A stretch of DNA of 64,000 nt from an uncultured Muribaculaceae bacterium (GCA_902494515.1 CABUTS010000001.1:1-64000), one strand, 5' to 3'; positions 50,111 through 59,312 are shown, numbered from the stretch's first letter. A program made the numbers and translations. The notes: a model not told the origin generated them from the sequence alone.

Positions 50111-53100
50111 GCGGGAGATGTAGCGGTAGAGAATCGGGACTACGAAGATGTTGAGGAAGGTGGAGGAGATGAGGCCGCCGAGGATAACGATTGCCAGTGG
50201 GGACTGGATTTCGTTGCCCGGTTCATGGCCGCGGAGGGCCAGCGGGATGAGCGCGAGGGCCGAGGTGAGGGCGGTCATGATGATGGGGAGCAGACGGTCT
50301 ACGGAGCCGCTGCGGAGGCGTTCAGGGAGGGGTTCGCCCTGGTCGTGCAGCTGGTTGTAGTGCGACATCAGCAGCATGCCGTTGCGCGTTGAGATGCCCA
50401 ACAAAGATATAAAACCGATGATAGCCGGGATGTTCAGTTCGCCGCCGGTAATTACCAGAATCAGTACGCCGCCAATCATTGCCAGGGGCATATTTATCAG
50501 AATCACAAGCGATTGACGCAGGTCGCGGAACTCGCCGTAGAGGAGCATGAAGATGATCACCAGGGCCAGAACCGAGGTCAGCGCGAGGGTGCGCGACGCG
50601 GAGGCTTCGCTCTCGAACTGACCGCCATACTGGATGTGGTAGCCCTGCGGGAGGGGGACTTTCTCCTCTACAGAGCTGCTGATTTCGTTGACGGCACCGC
50701 GGAGGTCGCGGCCGTCGACGTTGGCCGAAATCACCAGACGGCGGTTACCGTTCTCGCGGTTGATGGTGTTCGGGCCGGAGGCCGAGACGACGTCGGCGAC
50801 GTGGTTCAGAGGAACCTTGCCGGTTGGTGTGTCGACCGGCAGATTTTTCAGGTCTTCAATCGTAAAGCCCTCGGGAAGAGCGAATTTCACCGTCAGGTCA
50901 GCGGGATATCCGTTTTCGTAAACGGTGGAGACGGGGCGGCCGGCAAGGGCGACATCAATCATCGTGGAGAACTGGTTCATAGGCACACCGTAGTGGGCGA
51001 GGATTTCGCGGCGGGGCTTGATTTCGATTTGCGGACGCTGGGTCTGCTGCTCCACGGCCACATCCTCGATGCCGTCGATGCCTTCAAGTATCTCCTTGAT
51101 TTGCAAGCCTTTGGAATAAAGCGTGTTGAGGTCGGGACCGAACAGTTTGATTGCAATCTGAGCCTCGGTTCCGGAGAGCATGGCGTCGATTCGGTGGGAG
51201 ATCGGCTGTCCGATTTCGATGTTGGCGCCGGGGATTATGCTAAGTTTGTGGCGCAGTTCCTGAAGCATTTCCGAACGGTTGCGCCCCTGGTCGAGCTTGT
51301 AGGGGGCTTCGATTTCCGAGACGTTCACGCCGAAGGAGTGCTCGTCGAGTTCGGCGCGGCCGGTTTTGCGTGCTACTGTCTGAATTTCAGGCACTGACAG
51401 TATGATTTCTTCGGCAAGACGGCCTACGCGGTCGCTCTCCTCGATGGAGATTCCGGGGAGGGTGGAGACGTTGATTGTCAGCGAGCCTTCGTTGAAGTTC
51501 GGGAGGAAAGAACGCCCGAGGGTGAAGAACAGACCGAGGGAAACGGCGAAGAGAATCCCGACGGCGGTCAGAACAGCCTTCGGACGGTCGAGACACCAGT
51601 CGAGAGCCTTGGTGTAGGCCGATTTCAGTTTGCGGGTGACCTTCGGATCCTGCGCCAAATCTTTATTTTCTGTCTGATTGCCAAGAAGATATGAGCAGAG
51701 AACCGGGGTGAGGGTAAGGGCTACGATGGTCGAGGCTGCGAGCGCCACTATGAAGGCGACGCCGAGGGGAATCAGCATACGGCCTTCCATTCCGCTCAGG
51801 AAGAAGAGGGGGAGGAAGCTGGCGATGATGATAAGCGAGGAGTTGAAAATAGGTTTGCGGACCTCGCTGGAGGCGTGGAAAACGACCTCGCGTACCGGTT
51901 TGCGTTGCTCTTTGGGGAGCTTGGCGTTGCCGCGCAGGCGTTTGTAGACATTCTCCACATCCACGATGGCGTCGTCGACCAGCGAACCGATGGCGATTGC
52001 TATACCGCCGAGGGTCATGGTGTTGATAGTCACGCCCATAGCCCTCAGGATTATGATGGAGATGATGATTGAAAGGGGGAGCGCCACAACCGAAATCAGC
52101 GTGGTGCGCAGGTTCATCAGGAAGAAAAACAGCACGATAATCACCATGAGTGCCCCTTCGAGGAGCGATTCCTGGAGGTTGCTGACCGAATTGGAGATGA
52201 ATTCCGACTGACGGAAGATGTCGGTAGAGATTTTTACATCCTTCGGGAGCTGCTGGGCAAGCTGGGCCAACTGGCTGTCGATCTGGTCGGTAAGTTCGAT
52301 GGTGCCGACGCCGGGCTGCTTTGTCAGGGTGATGAGCACCGACTCCTGTCCGCGGACTGAGGCGGTGCCGAGGCGTGGAGTCTTGCCGCCGAAACGGATG
52401 GTTGCGATGTCGCTCAGGCGGATTGATTTGCCGTCGGCGGTCGGGATTGCCAGCTCGCCGATTTCCTGCGGGTCGGCGGATGTGATGGCCCCTTTTACGA
52501 TGTATTCGCTGCCGTGGGAATAGATGGTGCTGCCGACCGAATTGGCATTGCTCCCCTCGAGCGCTTCGAGCAGGTCGGGGAGGGCGACGTTGCGCACCCG
52601 CATCTTTTCGGGATCGATGAGGACCTGCATTTCGCGCTCCTCACCACCCTGAACCGACACCTGCGCGATGCCGGGGATGGCCAGCAGACGGCGGCTGATG
52701 TCGCGGTCCACGATTTTGCGGACTTCCGAAACCGAAGTGGAGTCGGGGGTGAGACCGATAATCATGATTTCGCCGAGAATCGACGACTGCGGGCCCATCA
52801 TAGGGGTGCTGACTCCGGCCGGAAGGGCGCCGGTGAGGGTCGAGAGACGTTCGCTGACGGTCTGTCGGGCGTGGTAAATGTCTGTTCCCCAGTCGAATTC
52901 GACCCATACTGTCGAGAAACCGGAAGAACTCGACGAGCGGGTTCGGCGGACGCCGGCGGAACCGGTCATGGAGGATTCCACGGGGAATGTCACCAACTGC
53001 TCGACCTCTTCGGGGGCAAGTCCGGGGGCTTCGGTCATCACTACGACTGTAGGGGCGTTGAGGTCCGGGAAAATGTCGATTTCCGAACGGGTCAGGACTA

Positions 53101-53185
53101 TGCACCCGGCCGCGAGGATTACCGCGCTGAAAATCAGTACTAAAATGCGGTTGAGCAGTGAGAATTTTATTATCTTGTCAAGCAT
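50096..53185 (-). CDS. Heavy-metal type RND efflux pump (CusA/CzcA family)
   Basis: The proton-driven inner-membrane pump of a tripartite exporter, 1029 residues. It has the RND layout: span 1 at about 10-30, a large periplasmic loop (about 35-330), spans 2-6 (about 335-495), a second loop (about 550-860) and the last spans to about 1020. The fourth span and following loop read GGIAIAIGSLVDDAIVDVEN (near 395-414), with the paired Asp of proton-relay type seen in heavy-metal RND pumps. Ion specificity cannot be read; the His-rich adaptor suggests zinc, cobalt, cadmium or copper(I). Confidence 0.92.
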   Translation of the reverse strand: MLDKIIKFSLLNRILVLIFSAVILAAGCIVLTRSEIDIFPDLNAPTVVVMTEAPGLAPEEVEQLVTFPVESSMTGSAGVRRTRSSSSSGFSTVWVEFDWGTDIYHARQTVSERLSTLTGALPAGVSTPMMGPQSSILGEIMIIGLTPDSTSVSEVRKIVDRDISRRLLAIPGIAQVSVQGGEEREMQVLIDPEKMRVRNVALPDLLEALEGSNANSVGSTIYSHGSEYIVKGAITSADPQEIGELAIPTADGKSIRLSDIATIRFGGKTPRLGTASVRGQESVLITLTKQPGVGTIELTDQIDSQLAQLAQQLPKDVKISTDIFRQSEFISNSVSNLQESLLEGALMVIIVLFFFLMNLRTTLISVVALPLSIIISIIILRAMGVTINTMTLGGIAIAIGSLVDDAIVDVENVYKRLRGNAKLPKEQRKPVREVVFHASSEVRKPIFNSSLIIIASFLPLFFLSGMEGRMLIPLGVAFIVALAASTIVALTLTPVLCSYLLGNQTENKDLAQDPKVTRKLKSAYTKALDWCLDRPKAVLTAVGILFAVSLGLFFTLGRSFLPNFNEGSLTINVSTLPGISIEESDRVGRLAEEIILSVPEIQTVARKTGRAELDEHSFGVNVSEIEAPYKLDQGRNRSEMLQELRHKLSIIPGANIEIGQPISHRIDAMLSGTEAQIAIKLFGPDLNTLYSKGLQIKEILEGIDGIEDVAVEQQTQRPQIEIKPRREILAHYGVPMNQFSTMIDVALAGRPVSTVYENGYPADLTVKFALPEGFTIEDLKNLPVDTPTGKVPLNHVADVVSASGPNTINRENGNRRLVISANVDGRDLRGAVNEISSSVEEKVPLPQGYHIQYGGQFESEASASRTLALTSVLALVIIFMLLYGEFRDLRQSLVILINMPLAMIGGVLILVITGGELNIPAIIGFISLLGISTRNGMLLMSHYNQLHDQGEPLPERLRSGSVDRLLPIIMTALTSALALIPLALRGHEPGNEIQSPLAIVILGGLISSTFLNIFVVPILYRYISRKKGE

Positions 53186-53284
53186 TTTTCAGGATGCTGC
53201 GGAAGATTCCAAGTTAGAGTTTTGTTTGAAAGAGGTGCTGTAAACAGCTGCCGTTCAGGGAGATGCGCGGCAGCGTCCGGCGGC

Positions 53285-54442
53285 TTAATGACTGTGGGAA
53301 TGGCCTTCGGGAACGGCGCCGGAGGATTCGGCGAGACGGACGAAGGTGGTGCCACGGGCCACAATCCTGTCGCCGGCTGAGATACCGGAGAGGATTTCGC
53401 GGCGCGAGCCGTCGGAGCGCCCTATGGTTACCGGAATCTTGCGGAAATGACCGGGCATCTCCTCGCGGTAAACGAAGTATTCGCCCTGCTGTTCGCTGAG
53501 CGAGGTCTCGGGCACAGATAATACGCCTGAACGGGTGTTCCCAAGGAGGTAAACCTCGCAGTACGAGCCGCTTATATAGTTTCCGCCGGCGTTCGGAAGG
53601 GTGAAGTAAACGGGGATGTAGCCGTTGGCAGCGGAGGAAACCGTGGGGGGCGAGAGGAGCTTGCCGTCGACACTCTGCAGGTCAACGATTTCATCGGAAT
53701 ATGAGGGGCGGAACCGGGCGCCGGTGATGGTCGGGAGGAAGCCGGCGACATTTTCCGGGAGGTCGGCGCGGAGCGAAAGGGCGCTGTTGGAGCTGATTGT
53801 GGCGATGGGTTGCCCGGCTTCAACAAACTGACCGTCGACAACTGATATTGAGGTTATTACGCCCGAAACCGGAGCGGAGGCAACGGAGCCGCCTCCGGCG
53901 TTGTCGTTGCCCATGGCGGCTTTGGCCTGGTCGAGGCGGGCGAGCGCCTCGTTGTAGTCGCGGGTGGTTACGATCCCCTCTTTGTGGAGCGGAGTCAGTC
54001 GGTCGACCTCACGTTTTGCAGCGTTATAGGCCAGTCGGGCGGCTTCGTTGGGGTCGCCGCCGGCCATTCCCTTGGCTGATATTGAGGCAATTACGCGTCC
54101 GATGGCCACCTGGCTTCCAACAGCAATCCCCGGAGTCAGATGCACAATGCCGCTCTGGCGGGCCGAGGTGATACCGTCGGAGCCGGGACGCGAAGTGATT
54201 TCGCCGGATACCTTCATGACATCTGAAAAGTCGCTTGCGGTTATTTCCTCGGTGCTGATTTTCAGCTGTTTGAGCTGCTCGTCGGAGAGGACAATCAGAC
54301 CTTCGTGGTCTTTCTCGGTTTTTTCGGATTTGTCGGCTTCGTGGCCGTGGTCGTGGGTGTCGCCGGAATGACCGCTGCATGACCCCAACATGGCCACAGC
54401 GGCAAAAGCTATATTCAGAAGGTAAATACGGTGAAAACGCAT
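53285..54442 (-). CDS. RND efflux periplasmic adaptor with His-rich ends (CusB/CzcB-like)
   Basis: The membrane-fusion protein linking the pump and the channel. A 385-residue lipoprotein with lipobox LGSC (Cys about 22). Directly after it comes a His-rich stretch, HSGDTHDHGHEAD, and the protein ends EGHSHSH, both likely metal-binding. The middle carries the barrel-sandwich and hairpin features of HlyD-type adaptors (VHLTPGIAVGSQVAIGRVIA near 98-117; VVDGQFVEAGQPIATISS near 200-217). It is the first gene of the operon, 99 bases before the pump. Confidence 0.9.
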   Translation of the reverse strand: MRFHRIYLLNIAFAAVAMLGSCSGHSGDTHDHGHEADKSEKTEKDHEGLIVLSDEQLKQLKISTEEITASDFSDVMKVSGEITSRPGSDGITSARQSGIVHLTPGIAVGSQVAIGRVIASISAKGMAGGDPNEAARLAYNAAKREVDRLTPLHKEGIVTTRDYNEALARLDQAKAAMGNDNAGGGSVASAPVSGVITSISVVDGQFVEAGQPIATISSNSALSLRADLPENVAGFLPTITGARFRPSYSDEIVDLQSVDGKLLSPPTVSSAANGYIPVYFTLPNAGGNYISGSYCEVYLLGNTRSGVLSVPETSLSEQQGEYFVYREEMPGHFRKIPVTIGRSDGSRREILSGISAGDRIVARGTTFVRLAESSGAVPEGHSHSH

Positions 54443-54502
54443 AGTTTTTTGAATCTGGAAACCGCATTTCCCCGGTAATGGGGGCGGGAAATTTATTTTC
54501 TA

Positions 54503-54510
54503 CAAAATTA
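54503..54510 (-). promoter_or_regulatory. Promoter -7 box of the metal efflux operon
   Basis: TAATTTTG on the minus strand, 60 bases before the adaptor ATG; divergent from rmuC. Confidence 0.45.
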
Positions 54511-54532
54511 GTAAATCATGGCGAAAAAGCCG

Positions 54533-54540
54533 TAACTTTG
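54533..54540 (+). promoter_or_regulatory. Promoter -7 box of rmuC
   Basis: TAACTTTG; the following leader of about 105 bases contains two hairpins, CGCCC-CTTC-GGGCG near 54551 and CCTTGCA..TGCAGG near 54570-54589, and then a T-rich stretch. Confidence 0.5.
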
Positions 54541-54651
54541 TGAAAGGAAAACGCCCCTTCGGGCGAAACCTTGCATAACTTGTGCAGGATTCCGCCTGAT
54601 TTTCACTTATTTTTTCTTCGTTTTCCGGACTTTAACTTCTTAATTTGCAAA

Positions 54652-56082
54652 ATGGAAATTCTTCTGATGATTATAGCGGCGGTGCTTGCCGGTTTGTGTG
54701 TGATTCTGTTCATGAAATACCGGGAGGCGAATGTCGGGCGAGCAAATGTTCAGGATTTGACTAACCGGTTGTATCAAAGCGACTTAAACTTTTCGCGATA
54801 CAGGGAGGGTGTAGCGCAGCAAATCGCCGATATCAAGGATGTACATGCCCGCGAAATCAGGGAACTGAACGATGCCAAGTTGGCTAACGAGTTGTCTCTC
54901 AGGCAGCAGCTTGCCCAGGCCTCGACTGACATTGTCGCGGCTGAAACCAGGCTCGAGAGCGCTGTGAATGAGATTGCGGCGAAGGAGCAGCAGCTTAAGG
55001 CCAAGGATGAACAGCTCATTGAATCGCGGCGCCAGACCCAGGAGCTTCTGCGGCAGCAGGAGGAGCGGTTCAAGAATCTCGCCAACGAAATACTGGACTC
55101 CAGCACCCGTAGGTTCAATGAGTCTTCGCAGCAGAAAATCAATGACTTGCTGAATCCGCTTAAAGAGAATCTTGAACTTTTTCGGAACGCCGTCAATGAG
55201 TCTTATTCCAAGGAATCCCGCGAGCGGTTTTCGTTGCAGAAGGAGATTCAGCAGCTGCTCGAGCTGAACCGGTCGATCGGCAAGGAGGCCCGCGACCTAA
55301 CCCGTGCGCTGACGTCAAGTTCGAAGATGCAGGGTGACTGGGGGGAGATGATTCTGGAGCAACTTCTCGAGAAATCCGGGTTGCAGAAGGGGGTGCATTA
55401 CGATGAGCAGGTGACCCGCAATGTCAACGGCGACAAATTGGTCGGAGAGGATGGTCACGGGTTGCGCGCCGACTTTGTAATCTATTATCCTGATGACCGC
55501 TGTCTGGTCATCGATTCCAAGACTTCGCTCACGGCGTTTATCGAGTATGTTAATCTCGCCGACAATCCGGATGATGAGGACGGTTCGCGCAGAGCGGCTG
55601 CCGGGCAGCGTCATCTGCAGTCGGTGAAGAATCATATTGCCGAGCTTGCGCGCACTAATTATCAGGATGTTATCGGGCGGAAGAAGATGGATTTCGTGGT
55701 TATGTTCATTCCCAACGAGGCCGCTTACATCGCCGCCATGCAGCTCGAGCCGGGGCTGTGGCAGGAGGCTTACGACAAGCGGGTGTTGATTGCGTCGCCT
55801 ACGCAGCTGATTTCGGTGCTCCGGCTGTTGCAGATGCTTTGGAAGCAGGATGCGGTGAATAAGAATGTTGAGGAAATCGCAAGGCTTTCCGGGGCTTTGG
55901 TCGACAAATTCGCCGGGATGATGGATTCTTTCGACGACGTTGCCAAGAGCCTTGAGAACGCCCGGAAGGCTTACATCACTACCCGGAATCGCCTTTCGGA
56001 AGGGGCCGGAAATGTTTTTGTTACGGCGAAGAAGATTCAGGAGTTAGGAGCGAGGTCGAAGAAAACGCTGCCGGAGAGGTAG
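54652..56082 (+). CDS. rmuC: DNA recombination protein RmuC
   Basis: A membrane-anchored protein of the RmuC family, thought to limit DNA rearrangements. With the ATG at 54652 the product has 476 residues: an N-terminal span (MEILLMIIAAVLAGLCVILF), a long coiled coil (about 35-200, with runs of Q, E and K) and the nuclease-like core (about 225-420) with MQGDWGEMILEQLLEKSGL near 224-242 and the active-site type segments HGLRADFVIYY, CLVIDSKTSLTAF. An in-frame ATG at 54571 would add 27 residues before the span and disturb it, so the later start is preferred. Its stop is followed by 13-base repeats. Confidence 0.93.
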   Translation: MEILLMIIAAVLAGLCVILFMKYREANVGRANVQDLTNRLYQSDLNFSRYREGVAQQIADIKDVHAREIRELNDAKLANELSLRQQLAQASTDIVAAETRLESAVNEIAAKEQQLKAKDEQLIESRRQTQELLRQQEERFKNLANEILDSSTRRFNESSQQKINDLLNPLKENLELFRNAVNESYSKESRERFSLQKEIQQLLELNRSIGKEARDLTRALTSSSKMQGDWGEMILEQLLEKSGLQKGVHYDEQVTRNVNGDKLVGEDGHGLRADFVIYYPDDRCLVIDSKTSLTAFIEYVNLADNPDDEDGSRRAAAGQRHLQSVKNHIAELARTNYQDVIGRKKMDFVVMFIPNEAAYIAAMQLEPGLWQEAYDKRVLIASPTQLISVLRLLQMLWKQDAVNKNVEEIARLSGALVDKFAGMMDSFDDVAKSLENARKAYITTRNRLSEGAGNVFVTAKKIQELGARSKKTLPER

Positions 56083-56128
56083 CTTGCGGGAAAAGCTGAC
56101 GCGAAAAGCTGAGACGAAAAGCTTACGC
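56077..56128 (+). repeat. 13-bp tandem repeat at the rmuC stop
   Basis: GAAAAGCTGACGC (56090), GAAAAGCTGAGAC (56103) and GAAAAGCTTACGC (56116) are consecutive. A degenerate unit, AGGTAGCTTGCGG (56077), covers the TAG stop (56080-56082). Confidence 0.8.
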
Positions 56129-56155
56129 TTTTCCACACGACCAAAACCCGAGGCA

Positions 56156-56221
56156 GGGGACTTGGCAGGGGGGCTTGGCTGCGGCTTGGCGGGGATTTGG
56201 CGGGGTATTTCGGGGCTGGGG
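56156..56221 (+). other. G-run cluster with quadruplex potential between convergent genes
   Basis: Six runs of at least four G occur within 66 bases (56156, 56168, 56191, 56202, 56212, 56218), separated by 2 to 17 bases. The block lies between the rmuC 3' end and the HIRAN gene stop. Confidence 0.6.
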
Positions 56222-56235
56222 CTATTTCAGGAGCT
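56202..56235 (-). repeat. Direct repeat covering the HIRAN gene stop
   Basis: GGGGTATTTCGGGGCT (56202) and GGGGCTATTTCAGGAGCT (56218) are diverged copies. The second includes the stop codon (56222-56224) and the last codons. Confidence 0.65.
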
Positions 56236-57454
56236 TGAGGAGGCAGGCGGTGGCGTAGGGGGAGAGGAGAGCGGCGGGTTGGGAGAGGGTCAGGCCTTCG
56301 TGGTCAAGGAAGGAGAGCTTTTCGGAGGGGATGCTGACAGGGCCTTTGATGTTGGTGAGGATGAATGGCTGACCACATTCCTCTTCGAGGGCTTCGATTT
56401 CGACGGAGAGGATGGCGTGGGCCTTGTGGGAGGTGGCCATGACGCTCATCAGGTAAACTTCGGAGCGGGCGCCGTCGCGGTGGAGCATTATGATGTGGTC
56501 CTTTTCGGCGGGTTCATAGGAGTCATCATCGTTGCCCTTCCGGAGCAGGTAGGCAAAGCCGTGGTCTGAAAGCATTTCGCCAAGTTCCTTAAATTGGTAA
56601 TTATCAGTTAGAAAGGCGCAGAGCCTTTCCCCCTCCTCAGGCTGTTGGTCGGAGCGCGACTGCATATAAACCGACATCCTCAGGCGTCCGGCGCGGGGAC
56701 CATCCTCGCGGATTCCGGTAAGTCTGACCTTGAAGATATCCTGCCAGCCGAGGTCCATGAGCTGTGCAATCAAGTGATTCTCAGAGCGGGGAACAAAACC
56801 GAGAATGTCGTCGAAATCAAAATCTTCGGGGATTTCGGGGTAATCCTCGGCGGGGACAACGGCTACGGCGAAGCGGTCGTGAGGGTTGTCGGTCTGGCGG
56901 ACCAGACGCAGCTCCATCCCCTCGGTTAACTCGTTGCAAATATCATCGTCGGAATGGAAATACCAGCCGGCGATCTCGCACTCGGTCAGCAATACTTCGC
57001 GGCGGGGCGGCTTAGCATCCTCGTTTTCAGGCTCCTGGACCTTCTTAGGTGGAAGGGCATAGGAATTCAGCGGTTCGGAAATGTTGGCTTCCTCGAATTC
57101 ATCCTCGAGTTCCTGGAGATACCGGGCTGTGGCTGAATCTTCGGGAGCAACTTCGTCGAGGATCCGGCGCCCGAAGGGGTCGTATGGGCGAACACGCTGA
57201 GGTTCTGGGATTTCGCACCCCGGATTTTCGAGATTATCGATCTCGTTGTGAACGGCGTCCTCGAAGTTTATGTCGGCGCGGCCGGAGTCGTTGAGCTGCT
57301 GCTGGAGCGCCTCGGTTTCGGCCGAGGTGATTTCGCAGCGACCGCGGCAATTCCCGCTATTGTCGCACGGGTCGGGCGAGTATTCGAGACCTAATTTTTC
57401 GGCTGCGATGCGGCGCATCCTGCGCATGAAATCGCATTTTTCCTTGCCGTTCAT
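56222..57454 (-). CDS. HIRAN-domain protein with N-terminal cysteine cluster
   Basis: A 410-residue protein without an enzyme domain that I can recognise. Cys 7, 30, 36 and 40 (in KEKCDF and CDNSGNCRGRC) form a possible metal site at the N-terminus. An acidic linker follows (about 45-150). A HIRAN domain spans about 155-265 (TECEIAGWYFHSDDD, RLVRQTDNPHDRFAVAVV, DDILGFVPRSENHLIAQL); HIRAN domains bind single-stranded 3' DNA ends in Rad5/HLTF-type proteins, but here there is no helicase. The C-terminal 140 residues match nothing known to me. It is last in the translation-gene run, 42 bases after fmt. Confidence 0.78.
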   Translation of the reverse strand: MNGKEKCDFMRRMRRIAAEKLGLEYSPDPCDNSGNCRGRCEITSAETEALQQQLNDSGRADINFEDAVHNEIDNLENPGCEIPEPQRVRPYDPFGRRILDEVAPEDSATARYLQELEDEFEEANISEPLNSYALPPKKVQEPENEDAKPPRREVLLTECEIAGWYFHSDDDICNELTEGMELRLVRQTDNPHDRFAVAVVPAEDYPEIPEDFDFDDILGFVPRSENHLIAQLMDLGWQDIFKVRLTGIREDGPRAGRLRMSVYMQSRSDQQPEEGERLCAFLTDNYQFKELGEMLSDHGFAYLLRKGNDDDSYEPAEKDHIIMLHRDGARSEVYLMSVMATSHKAHAILSVEIEALEEECGQPFILTNIKGPVSIPSEKLSFLDHEGLTLSQPAALLSPYATACLLKLLK

Positions 57455-57496
57455 GGTGGCGATTTTAAGTTTAGAAGCTCCCGGAGGGGAAGAAGG

Positions 57497-58489
57497 TTAT
57501 TTGGCTGTGAAAGAAGCGGTTGCGCTGACCCCGTTAAGGAAGTCGCGGCCCCCCATAGGTTTTTTGCCTGCGGGCTGAATTTTCAGCAAGCGCAGATAGC
57601 GACCATCGCCGCAAAGGATGTCGAGGTTCTTGCCGCAGCGAACAGTGCCGGGCTTCATTTCGGTGGAATCGGCTGCAGAGTCGCTCTCAACAATCTGAGT
57701 TTCAATCAGTTTTAGATTGTAAATAGGCTCCGAACCGTTGTCGTCGGCGAAAAGCTCGGTCCAGGCGCAGGGGTAGGGGGAGAGACCGCGGACAAGGTTG
57801 TGGACCTCGCGGGCGCTCTTACTCCAGTCGACCTTGCAGGTTTCCTTGAAAATCTTCGGGGCCGGGGTCGGTTCCTCGCCGGGGGTGAGAAGGGCATCCT
57901 GAGCGATAGGGGTGAGATCTCCGGCAAGGATATGGTTTACGGTGTCGAGTGTAAGCTGGGCGCCGAGGTGCATCAGCTTGTCGTGGACGTCGCCAACGTT
58001 GTCAGTATCAAGGATTTCCACCTTTTCCTGCGCGATGATATCTCCGGTGTCGATTTCATGTTTGAGCAAGAAGGTTGTTACGCCGGTGACCTTGTCGCCG
58101 TTGATTACAGCCCAGTTGATGGGGGCAGCACCGCGGTAGCGGGGGAGCAGCGAGGCGTGGAGATTGAAGGTGCCAAGGCGCGGCATCTGCCAGACGACTT
58201 CGGGCAGCATACGGAAGGCGATGACAATAAACAGATCGGCGTTCAGCGAGCGGAGTTCCTCCACGAATTCCGGATCTTTCAGTTTCACCGGCTGCATCAG
58301 CTTAAGGCCGTGAGCTTCAGCATATTGCTTGACAGGGGAATGGAACATTTTATGGCCTCGGCCGGCCGGCTTGTCGGGCATGGTTACCACGCCGACGATG
58401 TTGAAACCTTCGGTCACGAGACGGTCAAGACTCTCCACAGCAAATTCGGGAGTTCCTAAAAATACAATCCTGAGGTCCTTCTTTTCCAT
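57497..58489 (-). CDS. fmt: Methionyl-tRNA formyltransferase
   Basis: Adds a formyl group to initiator Met-tRNA. The 330-residue product has the formyltransferase fold with LRIVFLGTPEFAVESL near 6-21, the catalytic segment NLHASLLPRYRGAAPINWA near 112-130 and the C-terminal OB-like domain (about 215-330, with VDWSKSAREVHNLVRGLSP). It lies between the pseudouridine synthase and the HIRAN gene. Confidence 0.96.
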   Translation of the reverse strand: MEKKDLRIVFLGTPEFAVESLDRLVTEGFNIVGVVTMPDKPAGRGHKMFHSPVKQYAEAHGLKLMQPVKLKDPEFVEELRSLNADLFIVIAFRMLPEVVWQMPRLGTFNLHASLLPRYRGAAPINWAVINGDKVTGVTTFLLKHEIDTGDIIAQEKVEILDTDNVGDVHDKLMHLGAQLTLDTVNHILAGDLTPIAQDALLTPGEEPTPAPKIFKETCKVDWSKSAREVHNLVRGLSPYPCAWTELFADDNGSEPIYNLKLIETQIVESDSAADSTEMKPGTVRCGKNLDILCGDGRYLRLLKIQPAGKKPMGGRDFLNGVSATASFTAK

Positions 58490-58537
58490 ATATTGTTTGC
58501 TGATTTTCAGATGATTAATAATTGGCTGCCGCCGAGT

Positions 58538-58577
58538 TGGCGAATCTTATTCGGTTAAACTGGCGAATCTTACTCGG
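58538..58577 (-). repeat. 23-bp-period direct repeat covering the rluA-family stop
   Basis: TGGCGAATCTTATTCGG (58538-58554) and TGGCGAATCTTACTCGG (58561-58577) differ at one base. Both contain TAA on the minus strand; the second is the real stop (58570-58572). Confidence 0.85.
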
Positions 58578-59256
58578 CCGAGCTAACGAATTCTCCGCAG
58601 GCCTGCCACAGCGGGTCGGCGGGGAGGGGAGCGGTGATGGAGATTTCCTGGCCGCTGACCGGGTGGATGAACGCCATGTGGTGGGCCAGAAGGGAAATCG
58701 AGCCATCGGGATTCGAGCGCTTGTCGCCATATTTCAGGTCGCCCTTTATCGGGCAGCCGATTGACGCCAGCTGCACGCGAATCTGGTGCTTTCGGCCTGT
58801 AAGCAGCTCAACCTCAATGAGATGGAAACGGTCGGTGGAACCCAGCAGGCGGTAGCGGAGGCGGGCCTCCTTGGCGCCCTCCTTCGGGTGGCTGTAATAG
58901 TATGATTTGTTGGTCTTTTCGACCGTTTTGATGTAGCCGGAGAGTTCTGCTTCCGGTTCCTTCGGCATATTGCGGGTGAGCGCCCAGTAGGTTTTATGCA
59001 CCTGACCGAGACGGAACATCTCGTTCAGGCGGGTCAGAGCCTTGGAGGTCTTGGCGAAGACAACCAGGCCGCCGACCGGACGGTCCAGCCGGTGCACCAC
59101 GCCGCAGAAGACATTTCCGGGCTTGTTGTACTTCTCCTTGAGCCAGCGTTTCACTGTCTCGCAGAGCGGTTCATCGCCGGTTTTGTCCCCCTGGACGATT
59201 TCGCCGGGGGCCTTGTTCACAACAATGATATGATTGTCTTCGTAGACTACTTCCAT
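58570..59256 (-). CDS. RluA-family RNA pseudouridine synthase
   Basis: Isomerises uridine to pseudouridine in rRNA or tRNA. The 228-residue product lacks an S4 domain and has the catalytic motif HRLDRPVGGLVVFAKT near 56-71 with the essential Asp, plus TGRKHQIRVQLA near 156-167. The exact target among RluA, RluC and RluD types is not clear. It lies 113 bases after the Hsp15-like gene and 80 before fmt. Confidence 0.93.
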   Translation of the reverse strand: MEVVYEDNHIIVVNKAPGEIVQGDKTGDEPLCETVKRWLKEKYNKPGNVFCGVVHRLDRPVGGLVVFAKTSKALTRLNEMFRLGQVHKTYWALTRNMPKEPEAELSGYIKTVEKTNKSYYYSHPKEGAKEARLRYRLLGSTDRFHLIEVELLTGRKHQIRVQLASIGCPIKGDLKYGDKRSNPDGSISLLAHHMAFIHPVSGQEISITAPLPADPLWQACGEFVSSAE

Positions 59257-59312
59257 GGTCTGAATGGCTTAAAGCGCCGCTTTAATTTAATTCTGTAAAT
59301 AATTGCGAATCA

